From: Liolophura sinensis | Lineage: Eukaryota > Mollusca > Polyplacophora > Chitonida > Chitonidae | Length of the DNA stretch: 64,000 bases | Assembly (NCBI RefSeq): GCF_032854445.1 | Contig: NC_088295.1 | Span: 84,550,644 to 84,614,643, forward strand | Direction of reading: 5' to 3' | In this document: piece by piece, positions 45,601 through 56,057 of the stretch | Layout of the letters: each line of letters opens with the position of its first letter | Position numbering within the stretch: the stretch's first letter is position 1 | Notes under the pieces: generated by a model | Seen by the model: only the letters and a program-made list of their open reading frames with translations | What the model was told of the DNA's origin: nothing | Database searches by the model: none | Program-made: the position numbers and the translations under genes

Positions 45601-48600
45601 ATCGCTTACTCTATCCCTTATGTTGTCTCTGGAATCAGATATACGATCGTTGATGTCGCTGCGGAGATCGCCCATGTCCCTGTGATCTGGCCAATCGGGA
45701 CGGTCTGGCATGTCTATGTTGTCCATGATATCAGACTGACCTCCATGGGCGTCCCCGGTGTCTCTGCTGTTAGATCCATCCATGCGGTCAGAAATGGCAT
45801 CCTTAAAGTCCTTGGCACGATTACCAAGGTCATCCTCCTGAGATGACTTACTCTCGTCTGACGATTTTTCATCACTGTCATCATCATCATCATCAGCCTC
45901 AGCAGCGGCCACGACAAGGTCAGCTTCCAAGCGGGATTGGTAGAACCGGTAGTCACGGGTTGCATCGTGTTGAGTACAGGCCCTTTGTAAATTTTGTGCG
46001 AAATACAACATAACGATGTTGGCTCTCTCAAACTCGTCCATATCCAACACATCGTCATTGTCACTACCAACAATTCTGAATAGCCTGTCTCCCGTTAGAC
46101 ACTGAAAACAGAAAATGCAAACATAAGGTCAACAAAACTAACTCGATAAAGACTATCTCACCCCTTCACATCCACAAAACTGGCCATATTGTTGTGATTT
46201 TATAACATCTATGAGCTCCATAATGTTGGCCGCCGTCGTATAAGTGAAATATTCTTGAGTAGGGTGTAAAACGCCAATCAAGCAAATAAATAATTAAAAT
46301 TATAATGACGAATGAAGAGAAGTGCTGTAAGAAACAAGACCAACAAATTAAGAGTATTACTGAAGCAGTGTTTTCTTGTTTTTTGTTGACAGAGCATTAC
46401 ATGGCCTCCATCATATGTAAATAAGTATTTGTATTCGCCAGCAAAGTTTATGAGATTAGTATTAATGGATGCCAGTGCCTGTTATCAATACACGTCAGAA
46501 TCAAGTATAAACAGATACACAAGCTTCAAACGCCAGAGTGACACTGATTACATCTCCTACTGCTATATAATGGATAATGGTAAACAATGCTGTTTATTAC
46601 CGGTTACTCGACCGTGTCTCTGCTGCAAAAACAGGTGTTTAACAGTATTTTGATCAATAGGTGTTATATCGGAACAGCATATTTGTCTGCTGGGAAGCAG
46701 TCAGGCATATATTCGCTATTTTCTTTTTTTTTTTTTTTTTTGATTGGTGTTTTACGCCGTACTCAAGAATATTTCAATTATACGACGGCGGCCAGCATTA
46801 CGGCGGGTGGAAACCGGGCAGAGCCACGACCATCCGCAGGTTGGTGACAGACTATATTCGCTATTGGCTCTGAATGTATAGGTGAAATATTATGTGCTAA
46901 TACCAGGTGTAGAGAAGACAGGCTTTATCAGTAGGTACTGCCTTACAGGTGTGTATGCATTTACGTGTATCTAAATCTGATACTCACATCTGACTAGTAC
47001 GGATTTCTACCCTTACAAAGCATGATGAAGATATCTAATAGGTTTAGACCCGAAAAAGGCATGTTGTACTGAAGAGTGACTTATAATTATATTATTGACT
47101 ATACAAAACCTGTTCCAGTGGAGTTTTCTGATTTTAGGGAAGGGGCTTGTGTATTAAGGCCGAGTTCTTCATCGAATATGCTGGTAGACTACAGGACAAC
47201 AATGGGAGCCTTGTTCACCAGTGTAGAGAACTGCCCTTGTTTTTCAAGAAGTCGTGAATGACACTTAAAGGTATGTCGACTTCGCCCCCTCCTGGCAATG
47301 AAGAATTATACTTACTGAGTATGTACTTGATGGCCGCTGTGCAGTGAATATGAATTACTCAGATGACTAGTATTATTCTTGTCAGCCGTGGAAAATAAAA
47401 AATCTGTTTTGTGTGGTGATATTACTGATGTGTACTGAGTCTTCCTGTCTTACAAACAATGATGAGTGATGAATAAAATCATTTCAACAGGGCTGGGATA
47501 TTTCCGTCACCATCATCAAAGTACATCGTTTATTTCACAAAGCAATGCCTCATAAATATCAGGATTAAACAACTTAATTCCAAATGCTGAAAACAATTGT
47601 CTGAAACTGTGTTATTTAAGTAAAAATGTATGTTTACGTAAAACAGCCATTATTGTGTGTAGGTGAAAAATCGAGCTATTGCTTTTGGTGTTTAAATGAA
47701 ATCCGTTTTTTAAACCAAAAAAAATCACCCAGCTTTATATCATACAAGTGAACTTGTAACCATCACGATTCCTTTTAATTTGTCAACTAACATACACAGT
47801 TTAACTCATAACACTGATATATTTAACCGTTTATATAAGCGAGAAATATTTCAATAAAACACAGTTTAATTTTCCAAAAAGCATTTCAACTGCAATAGCA
47901 ATAAAACTGTACGCTGGTTGGTTCATTCAAGGACAACGTCTTAGGTGCACAGGACAACGTCTTAGGTGCACAGGACAACGTCTTAAGTGCACACACATAA
48001 GCCCTATAAAAAGTAGATTCTTATTAAACTGGTTTGGAAGCGTGATATTTAATGTTTTCTAATATATTATATGATTTTGTGCATTTTTCCCATTAATTCT
48101 TTAGGATTAATTCAGCTTTATCTGCTAGAGTCTCTGCTCTAAGTAAGATGTCATCGTTTGTGTGATGTCTTTTCACAATCAGTCTGTTGAATGACAGACG
48201 TTCTACTTCGGGACTTTCATCGTGAGCGTTTCAATCACGAGCAGTCTATTTGTGTCTGCTAAATAAATTAAATGTTCAGCCACAGCTTAATCCACCTAAA
48301 CAATATAAAACATAACTTAAATGCGATCAACGCTTTTTGATTTGTTGAATGATCATAGGCACGTGCTCGCTGGTAAGATTACAAACCTTTTACCGTCTAA
48401 GGCCTTGTTCTGCCAGAAATGTGTATATTTAAAATCTGTTTTAACACGAAATATTCATAAATCTGTCAATGTGTGTCATAAAGCGTACTCTTATTAAGCC
48501 CACTGACACTAGTTAAGCAGATACTTTTTGGATCTTTCAATCTTATTTGCTGTTTCATCGAGGAAAATACGAGTAATGATGAATGTACTTCTACAACAGC

Positions 48601-51600
48601 TATTATCCAGCAGCATAAACTAAAAATAACATGAAAGGACAACAAAAATAAATGCAAGCTTTCATCTAAAGTTGCTAATTAATATGACGCTTTTACAAAA
48701 CACATCCTCCATCTGTAATGAATTTTATTAACACACTCATTCCATTACTTTGTCTTAGTTCAGTTAATCACCCTTTAATTATTAGACTGCCCATCAAAAT
48801 CTGACAATCGACTGTATGACGTGAATGAAGAAAAACATAACCTGATTCAAGTTAGATCAAACAAAACGAAGAAACTAACACGCAAAGTATAGGAAAATCT
48901 ATAAAACTTTGTGCACGGAAAAAAAGTTTAAAGAAGAAAGTAGAAAATGAAGATCCGTTTGGTAGTAGTTAATTATGTGACGACAGAAGCTCAGTTCGTG
49001 ACTGACTGGCGGCAGGACCGCTCGCTGTCACGATCAGTAGCAGAAAAACTATGGCGCATGCGCCGTATTACGTGTTGAGGCGGGGGAAAACACAAGGAGT
49101 ACATTGTGTTCATCTCCTGACAATGTACCATTAGTTTTCAAAACAACAGGCTTCGTGAGAAAGTCTAGAGTAAACAGGTGTTGTTAAAGCCGCGTGGTTA
49201 GATTGCATCAACATCATTATTTTTCAACATACAATGAAATCGTCATTGACAACATCCTGATGATGCAAAATGAGCATCAAACGTGATTTGGACATATACA
49301 GATGACGTGCATGCTCAAACTAATTAACAAAAAACTTCCCTACAACTGTATCTGACTAGGTTCTAAGCCTGGTTCTGTGTTAGGCCAAGTGGTGGTTACA
49401 AATGTGAAGGAAGTAGTTAAGCCACAAATGTATATGGGCTACACATATGTTTTTTATAACACGTTGATGAAGCTATAAATGGTACAATAAAATTCTATTA
49501 TAAAGACAGATTTTCGAAAGTTTTCTACGATCCTTTTGGGCACAAAATATACAATACCATAGAGACTATAGTTTTCTTCACATANNNNNNNNNNNNNNNN
49601 NNNNNNNNNNNNNNNNNNNNNNNNNNNNNNNNNNNNNNNNNNNNNNNNNNNNNNNNNNNNNNNNNNNNNNNNNNNNNNNNNNNNNNNNNNNNNNNNNNNN
49701 NNNNNNNNNNNNNNNNNNNNNNNNNNNNNNNNNNNNNNNNNNNNNNNNNNNNNNNNNNNNNNNNNNNNNNNNNNNNNNNNNNNNTAGTTTTCTTCACATA
49801 ATTAATACAGTCTCTCTTAACTTTACAGATGAATGGAACGAACAGCATTGCATATGGCATTCATCCGAAATATGACAGTAATTTGTGATATAATAGAGCA
49901 TATATTAATGAAAGTAAATCTGATAACAGAAGTAGATTAAATTTAATTGCTCCAGTTTTCACCTAAGAGGTTTTAGTAATTAAGCTGTCAAAACGCTCCC
50001 TCTATATAGGTGCAAGTCCTAGTCACCTCTCACCTGTTCAATTAACTCTGCTCTGACATGCGAGGACATATTCTCACTCGAGTAGAATTATCAGCTGTAT
50101 CAAACACAGCAAAAAAAAAACCAACGATTTTATCCAATATACATTCAACTAATTACGTTTTACTGTCTGTTGACGTGTTACAAGAATCATCGGAGAGAAC
50201 ACTACACGGGGGGGGTTGATATTCGGAACACGCGCATCAGGTACTATATGGACACAATCTTATATCAGACCGAAGGTGTACGTACGCCTGCAGCTGCACA
50301 TGTCTCAAAGGCCTCGTTTACCGTAACCTCTTTATTGTTTTTCATATAGAAATGACCGAAAATAATTGCTGCCGCCATCGTCCCGACTATTTTTTTTAGT
50401 GCCAATTCCGCTAAAAGAAATTAAAAAGACTTCAAAATGTGAAATGTGATTTAAAAGCTTTCATTATATAGATCTTGAATACTTCTCATACACATCTGGA
50501 ATTTTTTTCAAAGGTCCCATGCATACATGAGGTGTTTAAAGGGAAGAGCATGAATACTAATAGGAGAAACGTGCAACCTTGAACGACTCCAACTGCGTGC
50601 GCAAAAATATAAATGAACAACTGCTGTGACTACATGTTCCCTGTGTTACATGACTTACAACTCCAACAAAGTTAGGCAAGACACGTGCGTGTTATCGCTT
50701 TAAACGAATTTGCAGATTTCTTACTTATAGGCCTACTTGTAGGTTATCATGAGATAACGATACAAGACCATCCTCAGCTTCTACGATGACATATAAAAAA
50801 CAATTTTACCCTGCCTGTCCATTTATATAATAAATAATATCCATAATATTATATTGTTATCATGATATTATCAAATCCTATACAATCATCTGACTTCCAT
50901 TCCATTTATGTTAATCTAATTAAGTCTATGCCTGATGCTCGTACTTGTTGCCGTTTTTGATATTCCGAAGCTACAGGAAAAGCTGGCCAACCTGATTTAT
51001 TGCCCTTATTTTGCTTTTGATAGAATATATGTGATTATTTTTCTTCCAACTGACAGACCTGAATTTATATCAGTTCTGTCACAAAAGAGTTAAGAAAAAA
51101 CTGCACGTATACCGATAGGCTGCTCTTTGAAAATGTAACAAGATTACATGTGTATAATTCGTCAAAAGTGCGATAATCATAGCTGCTATGTAGTGATCCC
51201 GAATATGTCAAACACTGTTATTTAATTTAGAAATACAACCTTACAGTAGAATTCATGTAGCTGTCACGTAAAATTATGCCTACCATAACCCTGCACCCAT
51301 ATCGGAGATGGGGCCAAGTCTTAAGATAGTGCCATGTTGTGTTTTTACGCCTTTGTCTATGTCCTGACATGTTCAGATCATACTTTATCAAGGCAATGTC
51401 GACTTGTTGATATATTTTCTACACCTAAAATTTTCCTAGCATTACTTATACAAAAGAATACCTTATTGAACTAATTTCCTTGACAACGTGTGGTTTATAA
51501 ATTATTGATACTAGCAGGTTACTATATATTGGAAACATTGTGGCCACTATCACTAAGATTTCCTCTTTCCGCCATAATCTTACCGTGGCACATGTTTCGT

Positions 51601-51916
51601 CACCAAGATCATCATCTTTACACTGCACCCTGTCAAAGAGTGAGCGAACTAGGGAGGTCATCAGGCGCCGACTGAGGTTCCGTGGCTGAACCCCGAGGTT
51701 CCGTAGGACCGCCTGGGACGGTCGAACCGCTGGTCGGTACATATTAGCATCATAACCATTCCAATCGTATGGGTCTGCACCGTCCCAGTCAAACCGCTCC
51801 GAGCTGTCTTCGCGCGAATCCTCACTCGAAGAGTCCATAGCCAGTGACAGACCAAGCAAAACAATGCCAACAGACAAATAAATCGAATAAGAGCTAATTT
51901 CTTTACAGGCAGCCAT
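39629..51916 (-). CDS. SLC39A4/12: LIV-1 subfamily zinc transporter, ZIP4/ZIP12-like (13 coding exons, 1053 aa)
   Basis: Exons in coding order (plus coordinates): 51584-51916, 44902-46101, 44413-44524, 44062-44163, 43381-43658, 42839-43004, 42321-42490, 41933-42023, 41593-41726, 41155-41248, 40783-40938, 40312-40499, 39629-39766; total 3162 nt with consistent phases. A signal peptide is followed by a very long ectodomain (about 730 aa). It contains paired CLxGxxLF segments, an Asp/Ser-rich low-complexity region with 7/11-residue repeats (about 265-338), acidic runs (about 179-200 and 482-508), and a ZIP4/12-type segment (about 676-730) with the YRVEELLAIY and CPSLIQQQL motifs. The transport core runs from about 731. 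TM2 ends in HLLPK. TM4 has H910-N-F-V-D914-G and TM5 has the HEFPHEIGD metal-site motif (939-947). TM8 is in the last exon. Expected role: zinc import into the cytosol at the plasma membrane. ZIP4 versus ZIP12 cannot be separated here. Intron 1 contains the assembly gap. Confidence 0.9.
42664..42776 (-). mobile_element. Old, diverged SINE family A copy in a ZIP intron
   Basis: CTGAAATATTTCACTTGTAT, GGCGGCATTACGG and GAGGAAAACGGGCAG keep the family order with many changes. Lies in the intron between ZIP exons 6 and 7. Confidence 0.45.
45420..45660 (-). repeat. In-frame 54-bp coding repeat in ZIP exon 2
   Basis: The - strand encodes alternating 7- and 11-residue units, RDAISDR and RDAISDRMGNV, at about residues 265-338 of the ZIP protein. 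At DNA level this is roughly four units of 54 bp with variants. The reading frame is kept throughout. Confidence 0.85.
46213..46292 (+). mobile_element. SINE family A tail (ZIP intron 1)
   Basis: TAATGTTGGCCGCCGTCG, TATTCTTGAGTAGGGTG, AATCAAGCAAATAAATAA. Confidence 0.75.
46722..46852 (-). mobile_element. SINE family A tail (ZIP intron 1), inverted relative to 46213
   Basis: A T-rich run, then TGATTGGTGTTTTACGCCG and CGGCGGCCAGCATTACGG. About 430 bp from a tail in the opposite orientation. Confidence 0.8.
47931..47993. repeat. Three-copy 21-bp tandem repeat
   Basis: GGACAACGTCTTAGGTGCACA starts at 47931, 47952 and 47973 with a single change (TTAAGT in the last). Confidence 0.9.
49054..49063. 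promoter_or_regulatory. Palindromic NRF1-type site in ZIP intron 1
   Basis: GCGCATGCGC is a full core match to the NRF1 consensus. It lies in a locally GC-rich island (about 48990-49090) inside the otherwise AT-rich intron 1. It could mark an internal enhancer or alternative promoter; no alternative first exon was recognised. Confidence 0.25.
49585..49784. other. Assembly gap (200 N)
   Basis: Exactly 200 Ns, the usual placeholder length. The 16 bp on each side are identical (TAGTTTTCTTCACATA at 49569-49584 and 49785-49800). Confidence 0.98.
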
Positions 51917-52001
51917 AGTGAAAAGTCTTTGTGCCAAAGTTTGGCGTTGCTCCTCTCTTATGTTTTCCTGACCAGCTGACTTTTTCTCCTCTAATACACT
52001 C

Positions 52002-52008
52002 TGCGCAC
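52002..52008 (+). promoter_or_regulatory. Candidate metal response element upstream of the ZIP gene
   Basis: TGCGCAC matches the MTF-1 core TGCRCNC and lies 86-92 bp upstream of the ZIP start codon at 51916. One match of this short motif is expected about once per kilobase by chance, so this is only suggestive. Confidence 0.25.
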
Positions 52009-52530
52009 GTGGTTGTGGTGGATGCGTGGTGTGCCGAGAAATAAGCCAGAAAACAAGTCACGGATATTTTATATCAACCACTTTCTTCCGGTGACGTCAC
52101 TGCGCATGTATATTCTTCTTGAAGCTATTAATCTACTAGACTTTATTGTCGGAAAAAAGTGTTTCTGGCAGTGGAACAGGCACACAATGTGGTTTAGTGG
52201 TGATCGACATGTAGGCCTCCGGCAATGAGCTAAATTTAGACGCCATGAGTCCACAAAGAATGTAGTGTGAAGATAATTTTTTTTCTTAGATAAATGTATG
52301 CATGTATTTATACTCCCTTAGATGGATAGGCATAGTCGCAGGACGGCCTGGACAATGGGTACAGTTCCACACATTTATAACACTGTCGATACCTCGATAT
52401 CGGTATATGGATGTTGCCTTCACTAATTAACCATACCAAGTGTTTCCTGATCGAGGCTGTTTAACTACCTGTATTATAGACTATCTGGTGTAAATATAAA
52501 GACCTCGTGACTCCTTTTCACGTTAATAAT

Positions 52531-53290
52531 GACTGTATGTTTGACAAAGGCGTTTGATGATGATCCGCAATTAATTACAGTAGAACAGCAATAACTGTGT
52601 GTTTCACAAAGGTGTTTGGTAATGACCTGTAATTAGTTACAGTACAACAATAATGACTGTATGTTTGACAGAGGCGTTTGGTGATGTTCTGTAATTTGTG
52701 ACAGTACAACAAAAATGACCAGATGTTTGACAGAGGGGTTTAGTGATTTTCTGTAATTAGTTATAGTACAACAATTCTAACCAAATGATTGACAGAGGGG
52801 TTTGGTGATGTTCTGTAATTAGTTACAGTACAACAATACTGACTATATATTTGACAGAGGGGTTTAGTGATTTTCTGTAATTAGTTACAGTACAACAATT
52901 CTAACCAAATGTTTGACAGAGGGGTTTGGTGATGTTCTGTAATTAGTTACAGTACAACAATACTGACTATATGTTTGACAGAGGGGTGTGGTGATGTTCT
53001 GTAATTAGTTACAGTACAACAATTCTAATCAAATGTTTGACAGAGGGGTTTAGTGATGTTCTGTAATTAGCTACAATACAACAATACTGACTATATGTTT
53101 GACAGAGGCGTTTGGTGATGTTCTGTAATTAGTTACAGTACAACAATACTGACTATATGTTTGACAGAGGCGTTTGGTGATGTTCTGTAATTAGTTACAG
53201 TACAACAATACTGACTATATGTTTGACAGAGGCGTTTGGTGATGTTCTGTAATTAGCTACAGAACACTAATACTGACTATTTGTTTGACA
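52531..53290. repeat. 62-bp satellite array (about 12 copies)
   Basis: The unit is close to CTGACTATATGTTTGACAGA, then GGCGTTTGGTGATGTT, CTGTAATTAGTTACAG, TACAACAATA. Each unit contains a palindrome, CTGTAA-TTAG-TTACAG. Outer copies are more diverged than inner ones. The array lies 0.6-1.4 kb upstream of the ZIP start codon. Confidence 0.9.
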
Positions 53291-54121
53291 ATGTACATAC
53301 ATAGTTTCTGGGAACAGCTGTGTGGAGTACTGAGTGTAACTGGACGCCCTAAGTTTCCGCAACGTTCAACAGACCCCAGTGGCTGAATATAAACACATCG
53401 ACTAATGTATTCTGCCGCATCCAGTGTGAGAGGTGTGGGTTGTTTTCAGCACTAATTACTTAAAGAAACATTAAAGACAAGAAGGTTGTTCTATCATAAG
53501 AAATGCCAATGACTGAATAATTTTGACGAAAGACTTTGACCGTCTTATGTTTTGTACTTAGATATGTAAAGTTTTTATACAGATCAATTTCTGGTGCCAG
53601 TGATGTGCGCCGTAAATTTATGTTCTTCCTACATCAGAAACATAAGTTAGTGTGTTGACAGCTGTTATTAACAGCATGCAAACGTAATGTATAGGCCTAC
53701 GTTGCCAACATACAACAAACTAAAAGACGTTCAACAAGCATTAGTGTTTACAAGAGATTCAGTCTTGTAGTAGGAGGTTTTTCTTTCATGTCTGTTTTCC
53801 GGACTTGGATAAGTCAGATGCTTAGGTAATTTCTACACAAGAATTGTGATGCAGAGGTATGGTAACAGAGTTTTTATAGTTAAATCAAATCGATTATAAA
53901 GTTTGTAGTTGTTATAGCAAATCTAAAGAAATACAATAAAGAAAATACAAGGACATCATTTACGTATCTTTAATTAACTTAGATTTTTCGCTAGTTTCTG
54001 AACGGGAAGGGGTGTTAACTAACGTAAACAAGTACAAACATAAGGTGATATATGGCTATGACCTCAAACACACTGTTGTGCTTAATAGGAACAGATCGCA
54101 GCTTTTGTATGTAAGTAAAAC

Positions 54122-54123
<2 letters not shown>

Positions 54124-54172
<49 letters not shown>
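54124..54172. repeat. (TA)n microsatellite
   Basis: Uninterrupted TA run of about 49 bp. Confidence 0.95.
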
Positions 54173-54174
<2 letters not shown>

Positions 54175-54649
54175 CTACGCAGTTGCTTTAAACTATGCAT
54201 GTAAACCTACTTTTCTGAATAGGGCACTTAATCGCTGCTGATGTCCTCAAATCTTTGGAAATACCACGAGCTTTTAAATTGGCTAAGTTAAGTTAAAACA
54301 ATATCTACGTTTATTAAAAGCTATTGAGTAAATATATGGTAGATAGGCAGTGTGTTGTTGGCAGCTGTATGCTTCTAAATTAGGATAATGACCAGTTTTT
54401 ATCCAGCTATTTTTTCTTTGTCCTTTGTTTCTTTGGTAGAAATGATGTTTGTATGTCAGTGTGCTTAGATGTATTCTGGGACATTCTTTACGCCATGAAA
54501 GAATCAGATGTACAGTTAAAATAGAACACTATAACTGGGTTATAAATTCTATAAATGTCGCCCAGGTGTTGTTGTGTGTAGTTTGTGTATGTCAAGTTAC
54601 AGGTGCACTTATATGCCTATAGGCATATATCATCTAATGACTTTATATA

Positions 54650-54721
54650 AAACTGGACGCCGTCGTTTAAGTGAAATATTCCTGAGTACGGCGAAGAATC
54701 AAATAAATAAATAAATAAATC
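54650..54721 (+). mobile_element. SINE family A tail
   Basis: ACGCCGTCGTTTAAGTGAAA, TTCCTGAGTACGGCG, then AAATAAATAAATAAATAAAT. Confidence 0.7.
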
Positions 54722-55292
54722 TAATGACTTTATATCATGGCAATGATGTTCGTGTCCATAAACATCTCCAGCGTCGTTAAAATAGACAATACTGACGACT
54801 CGCCTATGTAAGCAGCGCATGTACTTGGTGATATAACTCACCAAATATGCGACTATACATTCTTTACGTATGTGCTTACTTCAATTTCCATCCAATTAGA
54901 GAGAAGCTTTCTGGAGTAAATTATGAATCCAGATCTCATAATTAATTGCATTAAAATGTCGAGCCAGAAGTTCAGCCGATGGAACGTGACTCATTTAGGG
55001 AACATCCGAACATGTGTATAACACTCAGTCAATACATCTTGGTCTGCTTAAACTCTGAATTTTAAATCTGCAACACGCAATGTTGCAAGTTATGAATGAC
55101 AAATATACAGATGGTCTTTGTGGTGACAAGTGAATCGTCTAAATAAGCAAAACGTGTTAATCTATATTCGTCACACACATCATCTTCGGTTTTCTGATTC
55201 ATGGAATGTTACAAATATTCGTTATGTTAAATGAAGACTTTCTGGAAAAGGCGTCATATGATGCTATCGCGGTGTCGTGTATTGTTCTAATG

Positions 55293-55650
55293 AGCGGACA
55301 TGGCTGAATGGGTAAAGGTGCCTGTCTTTCAATAGTTAGCTTGAACACACAAGGTATGGGTTCAAATCCGTTCTTGGTCATATAATTTGTATATACCCCG
55401 CCTTTCACTTCACTGGGCTTTGTTGACAAAAAGCGGTGATCTACACCCTTGTTCGTAAAGATCATTTGTCTTTCACGTATACGGTATGCATATTTCTGCG
55501 TCACGTGTAGGGAAAGTGGTCACTAACTTGCCAAAGGCCGGAGGCACGCCAGCTTCCTCCAACCATAAAACTGACCGCTATCATATTTATGTGACAAAAT
55601 GTTGAATATGACTTTAAGCAAAAATCAAATAAACAAATAAATAAGTCTTA
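55293..55650 (+). mobile_element. SINE with a Ser/Leu-type tRNA-like head and a family A-like tail
   Basis: The head has the A box TGGCTGAATGGGTAAAGGTG and the B box GGGTTCAAATCC spaced as in a long-variable-arm tRNA. The distal part (CCAACCATAAAACTGACCGC, AATCAAATAAACAAATAAAT) is a diverged family A tail. A different head is therefore joined to a related tail. Confidence 0.6.
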
Positions 55651-55829
55651 TCCAGTGGATGACTAATTGAGATGAACAGACAACAGTAGGTCCAAAGCAT
55701 ACAGTGTCTTCCTAGTCAAATACTAGCCTCGCTGTTCAATCAATTAAATTGTTTAAAGCAGTCGAAATTCAGTGCAAGACTTAATGATTTTACGGTAAGA
55801 CATTTACCAACATTGTACCATTGTATATA

Positions 55830-56057
55830 TATATTTTTTTGATTGGTGTTTTACGCCGTACTCAAGAATATTTCACTTATACGACGGCGGCCAGCATTAT
55901 GGTGGGTGGAAACCGGGCACAGCCCGGGGGAAACCCACGACCATCCGCAGGTTGGTGGCAGACCTTCCCACTTACGGCCGGAGAGGACCTGAACTCACAG
56001 TGACCGCATTGGTGAGAGTCTCCTGGGTCATTACGCTGCGCTAGCGCGCTAACCGAC
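55830..56057 (-). mobile_element. SINE family A with complete head and perfect 14-bp target-site duplication
   Basis: Flanked by TACCATTGTATATA at 55816-55829 and 56058-56071. The tail lies at the left, and the head, with GCTAGCGCGCTAACCGAC in + orientation, at the right. The clean duplication and low divergence point to a recent insertion. The body lacks the 18-bp GAAGCCAGCATGAGCTG segment. Confidence 0.92.

Larger units (their letters stand above)
46102..51583 (-). other. Intron 1 of the ZIP gene
   Basis: About 5.5 kb between the signal-peptide exon and the long exon 2. It contains two SINE tails in opposite orientation, a 3-copy 21-bp repeat, a GC-rich patch with an NRF1-type site and the 200-N gap. 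No additional exon was recognised, though one could hide in the gap. Confidence 0.75.

Noticed and set aside
45335-45685. Plus-strand ORF rich in Ser and Leu
   Set aside because: Antisense shadow of the Asp/Arg-rich repeat in ZIP exon 2; no splice or homology support.
49525-49860. Minus-strand ORF across the N run
   Set aside because: Open only because Ns are not stops.
55293-55385. Functional tRNA-Ser/Leu gene
   Set aside because: A and B boxes are present but the stems look mismatched and a SINE-type tail follows; a SINE head is more likely.
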